Shown: positions 25,299-37,436, numbered from the stretch's first letter. The stretch is DNA of 64,000 nt from Pseudocercospora fijiensis CIRAD86 (GCF_000340215.1 NW_006921532.1:6538550-6602549), one strand, 5' to 3'. A program made the numbers and translations. Notes: generated by a model from the letters alone, not told the origin.

Positions 25299-25597
25299 AA
25301 GCCTTTCGAGCCTACCGCTCCGAGTAAATACCGCCGGATTAGGCGCGAACGATACCGCCTCGAGTAAAAAACGCCGCCGGATTAGGCGTAAACGACGGAG
25401 ACGGCCTCGGAAACACTACTATCGCGGCGCCGGAGCGTTATAGTCGATCCTGCGACTCCTACGCCTTCCGGACCGCGCGAGAATCGAGAAATTTTAAAGT
25501 TCCTCGCCGCCGACCAATTAGAGTCGGCTTTTCGGTCGTTTTGAGCCGCACTAAGCCTAAAGGGGCCCCAACTTTTGTTGAGTTGTTATATTATTGA
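25299..25597. repeat. 5' terminal module of copy B
   Basis: 299 bp, same as 18691-18989 apart from transitions (for example gagcaaa versus gagtaaa). It marks the right edge of the TA-rich block. Confidence 0.7.
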
Positions 25598-25895
25598 CGC
25601 ATCAGTCATCAGGGTTCTCCACGCGACACACCTGTCTGAGCGAGACTTGGAACCATCGTATTCTTGCGCATCTATTCTCTTTTTCCATCTTCTTCTGGTA
25701 TTATCGGGCAACAGTACAGTCGTTACGAGAAGCATTGAGACCGCGGCATTTGCATTTTTCTGTTTTCGCATTTGCATTGCGTGGCGAGGCGAGATTCGAC
25801 AGAACAAAGAAACGACTTCCACTTCTGCTTCCACCATTTGGCCAACTTCTCTCGCGACCGCCATAGAACGCTGATTGCACACTTGGATCGGCATC
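25598..25895. other. Short leader of CSC1-like gene
   Basis: About 300 bp between the Helitron-like block and the ATG of the channel gene. The element therefore sits in, or has replaced, most of the gene's upstream region. Confidence 0.5.
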
Positions 25896-28800
25896 ATGGC
25901 GATCCCAATGGCGCCGCGCGATACAACTGATGCCTTTCTGGACTCCCTCAAGGATCCTTTTGCTTCGGCGGTAAGCTTTGCAACCACCTGGGGCAAGGCA
26001 TTATCATCATACGCAGTTCTAGGCTAACGCCCATGTTTCATAGCTTGCCGGGGAGTCCACTCTCGCTGGTCTCATTACTTCTATGGTGCTTGCCGGAGCG
26101 CTGGCATTGCTTTTCTGTTTCCTACGACCCTACAATAACGTTGTTTATGCCACACGAGCGAAGTACGCCGATTCGAAACATGCGCCGCCGCCCGTTAACA
26201 AGGGCCTTTTCGGATGGGTGCCTCCGATCATGAAGACGAGGGAGCAGGACCTCGTGGAAAGAGTTGGCTTGGACGCGGCGGTCTTCATGCGGGTTTGCCG
26301 TATGTTGAGGAATATTTTCTCCATTATGGCCGTGTTGGGTTGCGGAATTATCATTCCCGTCAACTTGAAATATTCCGCCCAGCAGGAGTATGCCAACGGC
26401 GTTGGCTTCTTCTACCGCATGATGCCGCAGTACATGTACGGCAGTCCGGGCTTCTGGGCATATGTGGTTGTGGCATGGCTGTTCGATATTGTCATCTGCT
26501 ACTTTTTGTGGAGAAACTATCGTGCAGTCGCCAAGCTGCGCAGGCAATACTTCGACAGCGAGGAGTACCAGCGCAGTCTGTCTTCGAGGACTTTGCTGCT
26601 TACTGACATCCCTAAAGAGCTTCGATCAGACGAGGGAATAGCAAGGATAACAGATGAGGTGAAAGCAACACACGATATGCCCAAGACTTCAATTGCTCGC
26701 AACGTCAAAGACCTGCCAGATCTGGTTGAGGACCACGAGGCATGTGTTCGCGAGCTGGAAGAGCATCTTGCAAAATATCTCAAGAATCCTGATCGCTTGC
26801 CAGCGACTAGGCCCACCTGCAAGCCGCACAAGAAGGACAAGTCATACGGCAGCTACTCGAAAGGCCAGAAGGTGGACGCCATCGAATACCTGACTTCACG
26901 CATCAAGGAGCTGGAGCTGGAAATAAAGGAAGTACGGCAATCAGTTGACAAGCGCAATGCCATGTCTTTCGGATTTGCGTCTTACGAATCTATACCCACT
27001 GCACACAGTGTTGCATATGCGGCGCGCGACAAGAAGCCACAAGGCGCATTCATCCATCTCGCTCCGAAGCCAAATGCGCTCATATGGAAGAACCTCAACA
27101 TGCTACGCAAGCAGAGAAAGCGAGCAGATTTCGTCAACGGCATGTGGATTACGGTCTTGACGCTTCTCTGGGTCGTTCCAAACATCATGATCGCCGTCTT
27201 CCTCTCGAATCTGAACAATATCGGAAAGCTTTGGCCTGCATTCCAGCAAAATCTGCAGCGGAACCGCACTTGGTGGGCCATCGTTCAGGGTGTTGCAGCG
27301 CCAGCCATCACTATGGCATTCTACTTCTACCTGCCAGCCATCTTCCGCAAACTCTGTATCAAGGCTGGAGACATCACGAAGAGCAGCAGAGAACGACACG
27401 TGTTTCGCAATCTCTACAGCTTCTTCATGTTCAACAACCTGATTGTCTTTTCGCTGTTCTCCTCCGTCTGGTCTTGGGTAGCTGATCTTGTTGGAGGCAA
27501 GCCCTTTGCCGACAGCCAACCATTTCATCAGGTCATGGTCGGTCTCTGTACCGTTTCTCCATACTGGATCTGCTGGATGTTGCAGCGAAATCTGGGCGCT
27601 GCGGTCGATCTGAGCCAACTTTGGACTCTGATCTGGGGCTCATTCTCGCGTAGATTTCTCTCACCGACACCACGAAGACTTATTGAGCTCTCGGCACCTC
27701 AAGGATTCGATTATGCTGGATATTACAACTACTTCGTATTCTACTCTACCGTGGCAGTCACATTCGCTACCATTCAGCCTCTGGTGCTGCCTGTTACCGC
27801 ATTTTACTTCTGGATGGATTCATTTATGAAGAAGTACCTCATCATGTACGTCTTCATCACGAAATACGAATCTGGAGGCATGTTTTGGCGCTCAGTATAC
27901 AACCGGATCTTATTTTTGACATTTTTCGGCAACTTGATTGTCGCCTTGATCATTGCCGCGCAGGCCAACACTTTCTCCGAAGTAAACTGGTCAATGCTTG
28001 GATGTCTGGCACCACTTCCGTTCCTCATCATTGGATTCAAAGTGTACTGTAAGAAGACTTTCGACGATTACATTCACTACTATCAAACTGGCAAGGCGAT
28101 GCGCGATTCAGAGTATCATGCTGGAGTCACGGATGGCAAGAAGCGCAAGGGCGACAAGATCGCTATTCGATTTGGCCACCCGGTGCTGTACAAGCCCTTG
28201 ATCACGCCGATGGTGTCGTCAAAGTCACAGCACCTGCTTAAGCAGATCTATACCGGCCGCACGTCACAGGAGGCGGATACCGCCACCATTGCAGGCTACA
28301 AGGATGTCTACATGGACAGTATGGATCACGCGAACCCTGGCAAAACGAAAGTTTCAGCTTCTGGCCCAATGGGCTGGGAGGTGGTCAACGAGAACCAGAT
28401 GGACTTCGAGCACTACAAGAACCGACCCGAGTTCCGCGACGAAGCAGGCGGAGAAGGTGAGCTATACGGTCGCGACGGCGACATCATTCGACCTGGTACA
28501 CCAAGCAGCGTCATGACCGGATTCACAAGAACAGGCACCTGGGAATCAGACATGAACGGTGTCGGCCACGGTCACAGCCGCAGCATATCTCAACCTTGGG
28601 TCCAAAGCCGCAGCCGCAGCCAATCCCGAGATCCCAACTCTCGGGATTCCTCTACAACACGAGTCGCCGAAGGTGGCTACACGATGCCTGCAGGCTACCA
28701 CCAAACCCCAGCCATGCGAGGCGAATCACCCATGGGAATGGGACGATCAAACATGAGTCGCCCAGAATCCCGGGAGCGCCTTTTCGGCAGCGCCGCTGGT

Positions 28801-28968
28801 ATGGGCCAAAGCAGTCCTGGAGAACATCCTCTGATGCAGACTGGTACGCCAGGTGGATACGGTCCGGTCAGATATGGAAATGTTCCCGGTGATACACCTG
28901 GTTACCATTCTGGGGATGAGGATACGAGTTATGATTATTTCCGGCGTGGAAGGACGCAGGGAAGATGA
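25896..28968 (+). CDS. CSC1/OSCA-like (DUF221) calcium-permeable osmosensitive channel family protein
   Basis: Two exons, 25896-25970 and 26044-28968, around a 73-nt GT-AG intron; 999 residues. The order is: N-terminal transmembrane segment (SMVLAGALALLFCFLRPYNNVVYATRAKY) with the FGWVPPI and REQDLVERVGLDAAVFMRV motifs of the RSN1_TM domain; two more membrane helices; a cytosolic PHM7-type region (RTLLLTDIPKELRSDEGI, later FGFASYESIPTAHSVAYA); the RSN1_7TM channel domain at about residues 340-700; and a Ser/Arg/Gly-rich disordered tail. CSC1 proteins are plasma-membrane or endomembrane cation channels opened by osmotic or mechanical stress. The tail of about 220 residues is longer than in yeast CSC1. 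Ion selectivity cannot be read from sequence. Confidence 0.9.
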
Positions 28969-29429
28969 TAGATTTTTTTTTTCTCGAAAAGCTTTTGCGT
29001 GTGTGTGTACAGAATGAGAATGGAAATCTGGGGCGCCAGTTGCGAGGATGTAATAATTCAAGAGAACTTCGGAATGCGAAGGGCGCGGCGGCATGTGATG
29101 ATTCAAAGTTTGAGGGTTCTTGCATTGTTTTACCTCACGACTACAGCTAGAGATGTGATATGACCACTGCCTTTGCGAGAGCAAGGAATTAAAAAATTTG
29201 AAGAATCGTTCTGTCTTTCCGTCTCTTCTCTGGAACATGGGTGAACATTGATGTCGTGCTTATGAATAGGGATGGTGAAGGGATGTCGTTGTTGCTGTTC
29301 TTCTTTCTCAAAGGCAAGGGCTTTTTTCTTCGCATCGCCCGAAGAATGATCTTTATGATATGTGGTCGATCATATGGAAATTGAAGCAAAGCACTACCAG
29401 ATGACGATGAGACCAAGTAAATTTTGTGG
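28969..29429. other. Intergenic between convergent genes
   Basis: About 460 bp, starting with a T-rich run right after the stop at 28968 and a short GT run. Probably two 3'-UTRs. No gene seen. Confidence 0.5.
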
Positions 29430-31099
29430 CTAATCTTTGAACAACTCTCGCCTCTTCTCCCCCTCAACAACATCCCTCTGCAAAACCTCCACCTCCTTCT
29501 CCTTATCATCCACACCCACACTCCCCCGTCTCCTAACCGCATCCTCCACATCCCCCTCCCCGATCTCCCTCGGCAGCGTCCCCAACGCCCTCTCCCCAAA
29601 CAAAATATCGATCTCCTCCAAACTCAACCCATTCGTCTCCTGAAAGAAAACCCAAATCACCGGGATCGTAACCACAAGATTGAACGCCACGAACAAGAAA
29701 TAAAACTTCCAACCAATACTCCCCAACGCTACGGGACTGACTTGAGTGATGAAGGTCGACATCAACCAATTCCCAATCCCTGTCGCGAAAGCATTCCCTC
29801 GACCGCGGATTTGCATGGGCATGATTTCGGACATGTAGACCCAGGAGATGGGGCCGAAGGAGAGGGAGAAGATGATGGAGACGAGGAAGAGGAAGAAGAC
29901 GCCGGCGATGCTGAGGGCTTGGCGGTCTCCGTTCGGGTTTTGGGAATTTAAGGCTGCTTCGCAAATTAGAGCGATTGTGATCCCTATGGCTCCGAAAATT
30001 AAAGGTCGTTTTCGCCCGACGCGGTCGAGGATGAAGAAGATGAAAATCGCGTTTGCGATGGGTCCCACGCAGTTGTAGATTCCTGCTACGAGGATTGCGC
30101 GGCCGCCGGTTATGCCCAGGGCTTCGTACATTATGGTTTGGTAGTAGCCGATTGCGTTGATTCCTGAGAATTGGGTGAAGACTTGGACGAGGGTGCCGTG
30201 TAAGAGGCGGGTGCGCCATTGGGGGACTTGGAACATGATGCGCCAGCCGGATGCTGTGATGGCTTTTTCGGCGGAAATGGTGGCGCGGATTTCGTTGTAT
30301 TCGTAGTGTAGCCATGCTTCGTTTGTGCCGTCGAAGTGGAGTTTGTGGAGGATCGCGAGGCCTTCTTCGTCGCGGTCGTTTTCGATGAGCCCTGAGTTTC
30401 ATTAGTCTTGAAGTTGAGTGTTTGTTGGGGACTGAGCTCACATCTCGGACTTTCTGGCAACCAGAAGAAACCGACGAGAAGAAGCAAAGCAGGGGCGATT
30501 TGGAACGCAAGCGGGAAGCGCCACTGGAAACTGCTGCTGTCTGGAGCGTGATGGCAGCCATAGCCGATCCATGTCGACACGATGAAGCCCACTCCAATCA
30601 TCTGCTGTGTGAGGCCAACAATAAGTCCTCGCATCTTAGGATGTGCGCATTCAGCTTGATAGACAGGTATCGACATGGACATCAGACCGACTGCCCATCC
30701 TGCAATAATACGACCGACAAGGATCATGCCGAGATTGACAGCAGCACATTGGAGAATGGCACCGACTGCTGCAATCAGAGCTCCGATCTGAACGGTTCTT
30801 CGTCTGCCGAATCGGTCCATGGTCAAGCCTCCCATGAGAGAGCCGAACACGGCACCACCAGAGAATGTCGAATTGATGGCGCCAATTGTCGGGCTTGTCT
30901 TGACCGTGTTGAAGTATGCCAGGAAGTTCGGAGAGGCAATAACGTCGGTCATGACACCGCTGTCGTAACCAAACAGGAACGACCTATTGCACGATCAGCG
31001 AGATTCCTGCTACATCTTGAATTGGCCGTGTTAGAACTACCCAGTGGCCGCAAACATCGCCAGCAGCACATTGTAAACAGTATTCTGCTTCCTACCCAT
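29430..31099 (-). CDS. MFS sugar transporter (sugar porter family)
   Basis: Three exons on the minus strand: 31099-31041, 30983-30442 and 30391-29430, with introns of 57 and 50 nt, giving 520 residues, the usual family length. Family motifs occur in order: SFLFGYDSGVMTDV in helix 1, GGLTMDRFGRRRTV in the first loop, PESPRW at the end of helix 6 (the W codon is split by intron 2), DRVGRKRPLIFG in the eighth loop, and QETNGLSLEEID after helix 12. Members import hexoses or related polyols at the plasma membrane, usually with protons. The substrate cannot be assigned. The tail is charged and likely cytosolic. It is convergent with the CSC1-like gene. Confidence 0.9.
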
Positions 31100-32347
31100 A
31101 TTGTCGGGTCTCGTCGTGCTGGTAGAGATTCTCTAGCTTAGCCTAATCAATCTTTGCACTGGGCGAGCCGCACCGAAACCTTCATGGTTGTGAAGAGTAC
31201 CCTGGTATATATGTATAAGAGTGCTCAGTAGCGAGCTGACTTTAGCCTTTTTCCTTGGAGATGGTCACAGGGACATGTACTTCACTCGCGATAATGTGGC
31301 CCGCTGCCGTTGCCACTGCATGTCAAGAATCCGGGGGATGCACCTGATTTCCGCCAATAATGCAGATCGTGTCCGCGTACGCGAATGCGCCGTCGTAGCC
31401 GGTCTTGGAACCCACTAGTGCGGAGAGTGAAGTCGAACACCATCTGGATTGCTGCACCTCATCTCGCTAGCTGCAGGTGTCTGTCCCCACGTCGTGAGAA
31501 CGATGCGGCCATTGCCAAGGAGGGCAGATGTTATGTGACTTGGAGCAGACGCAGATGATGTCGGCAAGTTGCGGTGCTGAAGGTTCAGGTTCAGGTTCAG
31601 GTTCAGGGCGCCAGGCAATCGGCGTTTTCTCGGCCGATGACTTGCTGCAGGCTGCATCACGAAAGGAGACCTGGGTTGATGCGGGTTGAGCGATAGGTGG
31701 AGGTCTCAACGCGTTGCATGTTGCTGAGTGAAAGAGCGAGCCAGAGCGGGGACGTCGAAGTCACGGGAAAGAGAGGACACTGGCAGAGAAGTGTGAAAGG
31801 AGGGCACCGAGCATCATGCTGCGTCGGTACGGGAAAGAATATCGACGAGATGTCATAGCAGGAGTGGGAGTGGGAGCATTGGCACATGTGGCACATCTGA
31901 GAACAAGACCAGGTAGGTACAAGAGCCGCCATGACGAGTGAGACATACCAATATAAAGCCCATGTTGTGGATGGGAAATCATAGAAGTTGGAGGTCCGGC
32001 GACAGCGGATGCCATTATTAAAGGCACAACTAGTTTCTTGTGGAGTCAGAAGTGAGATGAAGTTGAGCTATACGTGGGTCGATGGCTACCACCCTTCCAG
32101 CAATCTCTTACTCCTGACCATCTTCTGGCCTGTCGCCGTGTTCCATGTCTCCTGCCTGCCCTTCCCTCTGGCTGCATGGCGCACTATGGTAAAGATCAGT
32201 CGACCTGGAGTTGTACGGCGGCATGACGAAAGGCAGATCATGTCGGAACACAGGACAGATTGTACAGTGAGGATGCAGCGAGAAGATTTGAAGCTGTACG
32301 ACTAATAGCGAGGTCTACAAGTTATCATGTAAGAATTCAGAGAGATA
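31100..32347. other. Intergenic, 1.25 kb
   Basis: Upstream of the transporter and downstream of the aquaporin gene. It holds an AGGTTC hexamer repeated about four times at 31581-31604. Open frames on both strands lack recognisable domains. Confidence 0.5.
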
Positions 32348-34454
32348 TCAACGAGTCGTACCAACCCAATGCGTGTCTTCAATCGGATCTCTCTTAGCAA
32401 GACGAAGTCTCCTCTTCCACTTAGCATTGCCTTTCCTATAACTCCGTTTCGTCCTCGTCCAAGGATAATTAATCGGACTCTCACCTCCAGTAAAGATAGC
32501 AATATCGTACAGCGCACCACCCGCAAAAGCACCTAGGATGGGCGCCACGATAGGGCCATAGAACCAATAGGGATTGGTAAAGAGCTCCTTTCCATATCCT
32601 AGAGCGAGCATCGCTAGACGTGGCCCGAGATCGCGAGTAGGGTTCATGGCGAGACCGGTGTTGTATACGAAGGAGAGACTCAGGCCTGTGATCACTAGAC
32701 CGATAATCAAAGAATTCATTCCTGCTCCGGGAGGTGCGTTTTGGTCGTCACCTAATGCGAGGATCGTGCAGCCTAGAAATGCAATGCCGAGAAACTCGTT
32801 GAAGAATGCTGTTGCTGTGTCAATGAAGGTGAAGCGTCGCGAAGTGACGAAGCCGTTCAAGATGTCGCTCGCTGGGTCTGTGGTGCTGCTGGTATTGATG
32901 TAGTTTTGGATACCGGCGAAGTATAATCCGTATGCCACTAAGGCTGCGAGAAAGGCTGCTAGGAGCTGTGCTAAGACGTACTCGGGGACCTTGCGTTTCG
33001 GAAAGCCGCGATAGAACCATAGCATGAGAGTGATGGCAGGGTTCAGATGTGCTCCTGAAATGCCACCGGAAATGTAAATGCCGATCATGGTAGAAAAGCC
33101 CCACGCCCATGCTGTGCTGTTGGGGTTTCCATTATTGTTGAGCGTGGTTTGAGTATCGGCGCAGAAGCCGGTGGTCAGCTGAACGAATGTTGCAAGGAAT
33201 TCTGCCAAGAACTCTCGGTGCTGTGTTCTCACAATCGACCACCAGGTATGATTGTTATGCACTTCGGCAACCAAGGGCGGATTGTCGATGGGCTTGATGG
33301 GATCCATATCCACCCATAAGTCTGGCTCTTCATCCTCGTGTAGTGTTGCTTGCGAAGCATCATCGTCTTCTCCTTCTGCCAAAGATGCTGGCCGTGTTGG
33401 AGGCTCATGTCGTTCTGGTATTGCTTCCAAGGGTGTCGCACCGAGCTCGTCTGGCGCGGACGGAGTTCTCTCCATCCCAGGCGACACAAGAGGAACTTCT
33501 TCGCCCGCCTTTCCATCTTGACCTTGTTGTGTATGACTCTTTTCTGGCTCTCCAAAGCTCACTTGGTACTGACTCGCTCTGCTGGTGGCTCTCCCGCGTC
33601 CTGCCGTTTGAGAAGCGGTCGAAGACGCTCGCGTAGGCCTCGTAGAAAGCCTACCTGTGACCGTGCCTCTCCTTCCGATCTGGCTCGACAAGAAGTTTTC
33701 TTCCCTTTGAGCCCTTGAATCTTTCAGCTGCGCTGATACCTTGGCTGGATTGATAGCTGGCTGAATCCTACCTGCTTCGAGATCATTGGGATCGGCTTCA
33801 ATCCCAAGCTTCTGAGTATTCCCTCCTGGCAATTGTGGGTGTTGTCTACTCTGAAAAATCTCGCTACTCGTCGGCACCATCCCAGGTCGGACTACACGAG
33901 GCAATGGCTTTGCCAAACTCCATACTGGTTTGGCATTGGCCGGTTGCTCATATTCTGGGTTGAGCTCAGCGTAGCCTATCGACCCAATCAGTATCGGCTT
34001 CCATCTACGTGCTCGCATCAATGCCACATATCTCACCTGGATTCACATAAGGCTGATAGGTTGCCTCGACTTGCGGAGTTATCTCAGGCCCAGCAAGTGT
34101 TTGCAATTTAGACCTTCCAGCTGCAGTGCTAGACCGTGCTTCTGCTCCTTGACTTCTCTTAGATGCAGCAGTGCTACGTCGTCTTAGGCTGGAATGGTTT
34201 GATGTCTCAGGCTGAAGTGCTGTTGAGGGGCGTTGAGGAGAGCGAAAGCGGCGAGCAGCAACGGTGGCTGCTCGACGCGGTTGACCGAACCCACCTTGTC
34301 CAGCATGGTCGTTGTTACTCGACTGCTGGTCCGGCTCTCTTCTGCTTGGTTCTGACTCCGGGTGGGGGGAAAGATCTTCAGCTCTGCGCACTGGTATGGC
34401 CTCGGATCTTGACCTGGTGCGGTTGTGGCCTCTGGTCTCGTTCTCTGAATCCAT
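32348..34454 (-). CDS. Aquaglyceroporin (MIP family) with long N-terminal extension
   Basis: Two exons, 34454-34037 and 33975-32348, around a 61-nt intron; 681 residues. The first ~380 residues are a hydrophilic Ser/Arg/Pro-rich extension. The MIP domain follows from about 385 to 640: FLAEFLATFVQLTTG, first asparagine box HLNPAITL, and second box AMNPTRDLGPRL, in which Thr replaces the usual Ala. Asp after Arg in the second box is typical of glycerol-conducting members. By analogy with Fps1-type channels the extension may gate glycerol export during osmotic change; that is inference. The short basic tail is cytosolic. The SGGISGAHLNPA and YGPIVAPILGAFAGG stretches confirm the fold. Confidence 0.88.
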
Positions 34455-36332
34455 ATTTTTGCGCGCGCGCTATCAGTCCTCAATCTCAAAATTGGGTTCA
34501 TTAGAAGACTCCTGAGACTGAGTTCAAGCCTTCAGCCCTCTTTTTTCTCTCAAGAGTCGAAGCTTGGCTCGAATGAGGTGCACTAGAGGCGTAGAGAAGC
34601 CCACGTCCTCTCTTTCCCTACATACCGGTAGTCAAGCTCTTATGGGGAGACGTGAGATGCTGACAGAAATACGGCGCAAAGAAAGGGCAGTGTGGCCTAG
34701 CACACGCATGTGAAGCAGATGGCAAAGAAGGTAGCACAAACCTTTACGGCATCCTCTGCTCCGATCATTTCGACTGGCACCTTCTATGGCTCGATAGGAG
34801 TGACGTTTCCAGTGGGGAGTGCGGAATGCCGAATCCACTTGTTGAAGAAAAATCTAACGCAAGAAGGCAGCAGACGCGTTGCTGTATTAAGAAACACATC
34901 CTCGCCAATGGCGAGACGTGGTATCTCGCGTATACTTATCGGTGACGCCAACGCCAACTTCCGGTCGGCTCCTCATTGACGCATGCGATACAGGCATGCA
35001 GATGCTGTGTTCACCCATCAAAGAGTATCGATTGCCCTTGGTAGGGTATTGTAGGCATAGCTTGTCCGCACTCGAGTCCCAAGGCACCGTGATCACCATC
35101 TCCCCGAAAACGACACAACGCGACAAGAGCAAAAGAAGGGCTGTCCGCGTGCACAATGCGATACGCGAACAATCGAATGGGCCTTGCAACGCAGTAAGAG
35201 CACGATAGCAGGCAATACTAGGAATACGATTGTGCCTGCCGGGAGACACTACATGTCCTGACGGAGGCCGCGAGCCAGAGCATGAGCATCGAACCAGAAG
35301 GGCACGAAGGCTGAACCGCTCTACGAATGCCCATGTATCTGCTGTGCAGCGTAGAAACTCAGTGCCGTTAACCATATCTTGCTAATTTGAGCATTGCAGC
35401 CAGAGCAGTTTGGGGATGCCTGGAGACAAGACGTGCGATCCACTACCTTACGGCCATCTTAAGCCGAGACGCGTTGTGTAAGACTACGTTTCCCAGAGAA
35501 CAGGTATCCAAGCGATCCGATGCCACTCTCGCTGTACATTCGACGTCGACGGCAGCCAGCGCTTCGGCCGAACAACCATCACGTTCGCCAGAATACTTGG
35601 TTTAGACCCTTTTCCATCGCGGGAAAGAGCCTGCGGAGATCTCGTCTGCCACGCAGCTACAGGAGTACGGCCCAATTGTTGCAATGCGGCTTTCATTGCA
35701 ACGAAGTTGGATTATTTGAAGAGGCTTTCCCCGGCCCACAATCGTTCAGGACGTGGCAGACCTCAGGCCCTCGAGATGTTTTACCTCTCCATTGGCCATC
35801 GCTGTACTTACGTCTAAGAACCTCAGCGAAGCTCTGGGAACCGAGTAAGCACAATTGCGAAGCTCGTTGTACATCCAAAATCATTACAGGTGTCCGTGAC
35901 TGACCCAAAAATCTGCGAGTAAGTAAAGTAGCAGCTGCTCTTCCAGTCCTCTTCCTCTTCCTTTCTCATGCAACATTCTGCTCACTACTTCCACAAACAA
36001 ACTGCGCATCGATAGCCTGCTATCAAACCAAGCATACCACACTACAAACAAGAACTACCAGTCTACCTGATCGAAAGATCCCAGACTCCAAAGCGCCAGT
36101 ACTGAGCAGCAAATCCAACTGCATCAAAAGAAAAATCCATCTACATCCAAAAAAAAATCCATCTGCTGCAAAAACCCAACTGTGGCAAAATCAGAGCTCC
36201 AACGAGTTCAAACCACTCTGTCTGATCGAAAGATCCCGAGTGAAGAACAACAACGTCGACGAGTGAGCAAGTGCGCTTTCGCCATCTCACCAGTCCGTCT
36301 ACTTCCAAGGTCGTGAATCACATTCTCCGACC
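34455..36332. other. Intergenic, 1.9 kb
   Basis: Divergent region between the aquaporin gene and the repeat-containing protein gene. Several open frames of 60-160 codons overlap on both strands, but none shows a domain or a convincing start. At 36060-36250 there are A-rich AAAAAATCCATCT-type repeats and a repeated CTGATCGAAAGATCCC motif near the next gene. Confidence 0.45.
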
Positions 36333-37436
36333 ATGAATACTCCAAACAATCAGGAGTCATCAAGACTCGCATACGAAGTCCCTATGGCGCCTCTGCGCCG
36401 ACGCAACCGAGCAAGGCTGCCATACAGCACGCCTACGGCATGTCCTCGCCATCAGAGGCAGCCAGTGCTCTTTCTAAACTCGCCTGTGACACCCGGGCCG
36501 CATTATGTGCGGCTAGACGGTTCACAGAGCACTCCCACAACACCACAGCGCGAGAACAATCAGCCTCGAGAGCGACCCAGCAGTCCTCCGGCAATTCGAC
36601 GCCTACAAAAGCCTTGCGGAGTTTTCAACAACATCTTTGAAACTCCCGTGCGCCAATCTAAGCAATCTCACTTGCTTATGGAAGCCAAGGCCGCAATCAG
36701 GGCAGAAAAAGTCGCCCTGACACCTCCAAGCCTGCATGAGGAGCTCAATCTGCCAGTGGCACCCAAAAAATCAACCGTGGTAGCCACTACGACACAATCA
36801 AAAGTGTCAAGCGACACTCCTCTGGCAGCCAAGGCCTCAACCAGGGCAGAGAAAATCGCCCTGACGCCTCCCAGCCCACATTCGGAGCTCAGTCTGCCAG
36901 TGGCACCCAAAAAATCAACCGTGGTGGCCACCACGACACCATCAAAAGTGTCAGGCGACACTCCTCTCGCGACCAAAAAACCAAAAGTGCCAAGCAAACC
37001 CGCAAAGGCACCACAGCGCAAGCTGACAAAGGTCAAAGCCAAAGCATCAAAAGGCATCGTCTCCGCACCTCAAGAATGCAACATCTGGCTAAGCATCCCG
37101 TCCACCGACAAACGGGTGCAACTCAAGCTCCCTCTCAAGAGCGACCTGCTCAGCTTAGCCAAACAAACGGCAGAGATGATGAACAAACCGCTCCACAAAA
37201 TCTCTCTGACCCTCCGAAACTCCTCCTCCGGGAGCGACATACTTCTGTGGGATTGCTATCATGAAAATGAAGCGCCCCAGTTATGGGTGAAAAACACGGG
37301 AATCACCCAAGGCTGTACGATTGTAGCCGAGAAGAAAAGTCGTGTGATGTGTTTGGACGACTATCATCATCAACAGTCAATCTCGACATCACAGGGAGAG
37401 ACGAAGAAGAAGAAAATGCTGGTGTTCCGGGATTGA
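36333..37436 (+). CDS. Hypothetical protein with internal 48-residue duplication
   Basis: Single exon, 367 residues, ATG at 36333. I do not recognise the family. The N-terminal third is basic and Pro/Thr-rich, with several TP/SP sites. The middle holds a near-perfect 48-residue tandem repeat (RAEKVALTPPS...VAPKKSTVVATTT...DTPLA), which is 144 bp at DNA level. A Lys-rich linker follows (KKPKVPSKPAKAPQRKLTKVKAKASK). The last ~120 residues look folded: NIWLSIPSTDKRVQLKLPLKSDLL then HKISLTLRNSSS. This pattern could be a ubiquitin-like beta-grasp domain, but that is a guess. The basic linker suggests a nuclear or nucleic-acid role. Confidence 0.6.
   Translation: MNTPNNQESSRLAYEVPMAPLRRRNRARLPYSTPTACPRHQRQPVLFLNSPVTPGPHYVRLDGSQSTPTTPQRENNQPRERPSSPPAIRRLQKPCGVFNNIFETPVRQSKQSHLLMEAKAAIRAEKVALTPPSLHEELNLPVAPKKSTVVATTTQSKVSSDTPLAAKASTRAEKIALTPPSPHSELSLPVAPKKSTVVATTTPSKVSGDTPLATKKPKVPSKPAKAPQRKLTKVKAKASKGIVSAPQECNIWLSIPSTDKRVQLKLPLKSDLLSLAKQTAEMMNKPLHKISLTLRNSSSGSDILLWDCYHENEAPQLWVKNTGITQGCTIVAEKKSRVMCLDDYHHQQSISTSQGETKKKKMLVFRD

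Larger units (their letters stand above)
18990..25597 (-). mobile_element. Helitron-like non-autonomous element, copy B
   Basis: A second copy, 6,608 bp, in the same orientation as copy A. It starts TC at 25597 and ends CTAG at 18990, immediately followed by the TC of copy A. The 3' hairpin here is GTAGCTC/GAGCTAC, so both arms carry the matching change and the stem stays perfect. The two copies are nearly identical over long stretches. They differ by a 173-bp tandem duplication present only in A, a rearranged segment (about 14680-15010 versus 21290-21628), and scattered C/T and G/A transitions. The head-to-tail arrangement suggests rolling-circle read-through or insertion exactly at the terminus. 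Confidence 0.68.

Noticed and set aside
12213..25597. CRISPR-like array
   Set aside because: The 25-bp units are contiguous and degenerate without unique spacers, and the genome is fungal.
12213..25597. LTR retrotransposon with the 6.7-kb units sharing an LTR
   Set aside because: There are no TG...CA ends, no primer-binding site or coding remnants; the hairpin plus CTAG end fits Helitrons better.
29533..30597. 354-codon minus-strand frame inside the transporter gene
   Set aside because: It is out of frame with the clear MFS motifs and very Arg/Pro/His-rich, so it is a shadow frame.
34887..35375. 162-codon minus-strand frame as a gene
   Set aside because: No domain, no supporting start context, and competing frames on the other strand.
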